Source: Oscillospiraceae bacterium (GTDB taxonomy: Bacteria > Bacillota > Clostridia > Oscillospirales > Ruminococcaceae). Taken from it: DNA of 6,677 bases. The notes below the pieces were generated by a model that saw only the letters and a list, made by a program, of their open reading frames with translations, did not search any database and was not told the DNA's origin. The stretch is taken from assembly GCA_020024235.1 (NCBI GenBank), contig JAHHUA010000095.1, positions 1-6,677 on the forward strand. The letters are read 5' to 3'. The first letter of the stretch is position 1. Every line of letters begins with the position of its first letter. Shown here in pieces: positions 6,512-6,677 of the stretch. The translations under genes and the position numbers were made by a program.

Positions 6512-6677
6512 TTGAAAAATAAAATTTTTAAAAAGGCGGTCAAAAATTTTTACAAATGTGCTGATTGGCCGGAATATGTTTCTCCTGACTGCATATCCGT
6601 ATATATTTACAATAAAAACAAACTCACCTTGCAAGGCTCTTACGAAATCATAAAATATTCAAACGAAAATATTTCCC
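6512..6677 (+). CDS. yqfC: YqfC-like sporulation protein, 5' part only
   Basis: Only the first 55 codons are in the window; the frame is open to the edge. It begins at TTG with AGGAGGT at ideal spacing. The protein starts MKNKIFKKAVKNF, then WPEYVSPDCISVYIY (19-33) and LTLQGSYEIIKYSNENI (38-54). This pattern (basic N-terminus, Pro-x-x-Val, a strand ending in an N/G-K turn, then a stretch ending in I-x-x-Y-S-x-x-x-I) fits the YabP/YqfC family of small sporulation proteins, about 90-100 aa. In Bacillus, yqfC heads a sigma-E operon with yqfD and phoH. The family call rests on remembered pattern similarity over a short stretch and fits the divergent ylbJ-like sporulation gene. If right, a yqfD homologue should follow just beyond the window. 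Confidence 0.65.
   Translation, partial: MKNKIFKKAVKNFYKCADWPEYVSPDCISVYIYNKNKLTLQGSYEIIKYSNENIS

Noticed and set aside
6433..6543. N-terminal extension of the ylbJ-like protein by 37 residues (start at 6543)
   Set aside because: The perfect GGAGGTGA lies inside this extension and serves the TTG at 6432. The extension would overlap the divergent yqfC-like gene and matches nothing in the family.
1..6677. CRISPR arrays, insertion sequences, attachment sites, tRNA/rRNA genes, defence or toxin-antitoxin genes
   Set aside because: No spaced direct repeats, transposase motifs, tRNA-like cloverleaf or such protein families were seen. The window is occupied by housekeeping and sporulation genes.

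Overview
This AT-rich window carries six genes and reads as chromosomal DNA of an endospore-forming low-GC Firmicute. It most likely comes from the Clostridia; the SecA sequence style and the many cysteines suggest the Oscillospiraceae/Ruminococcaceae area, but that placement is impression, not measurement. The evidence is a Clostridia-type SecA with a long insertion, strong GGAGG ribosome binding sites, three TTG starts, and two sporulation-family proteins at the right edge.

Layout. Positions 1-65 are AT-rich with nothing recognisable. A long hairpin (66-120) terminates secA, which fills 167-2941 on the minus strand. Positions 2942-3175 are a divergent control region with one good sigma-A-type promoter for secA and one for the plus-strand pair trmN6 (3176-3910) and rsmI (3929-4747). 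These two encode a tRNA adenine-N6 methyltransferase and a 16S rRNA C1402 ribose methyltransferase. They converge on a minus-strand pair: a ylbJ-like sporulation membrane protein gene (5347-6432) followed by a cysteine-rich 165-residue protein of unknown function (4788-5285). At the right edge a yqfC-like sporulation gene starts at 6512 on the plus strand and runs out of the window.

Functional blocks. There are three: protein export (SecA), modification of the translation machinery (TrmN6 and RsmI, as in the Bacillus yabB-yazA-yabC neighbourhood but without yazA), and sporulation (YlbJ-like and YqfC-like, divergently transcribed from a 79-bp gap).

Most notable observation. secA ends in TGA directly after the third cysteine of its C-terminal zinc motif. 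The next in-frame codons read Gly-Gln-Asn-Glu-TAA. If the TGA were a cysteine codon, the protein would end in the ordinary CPCGSGKKYKKCCG-type tail. A point mutation, a sequence error or UGA recoding could each explain this. I see no CRISPR array, transposon, phage gene, defence cassette, rRNA or tRNA here, and no wholly new multi-gene system.
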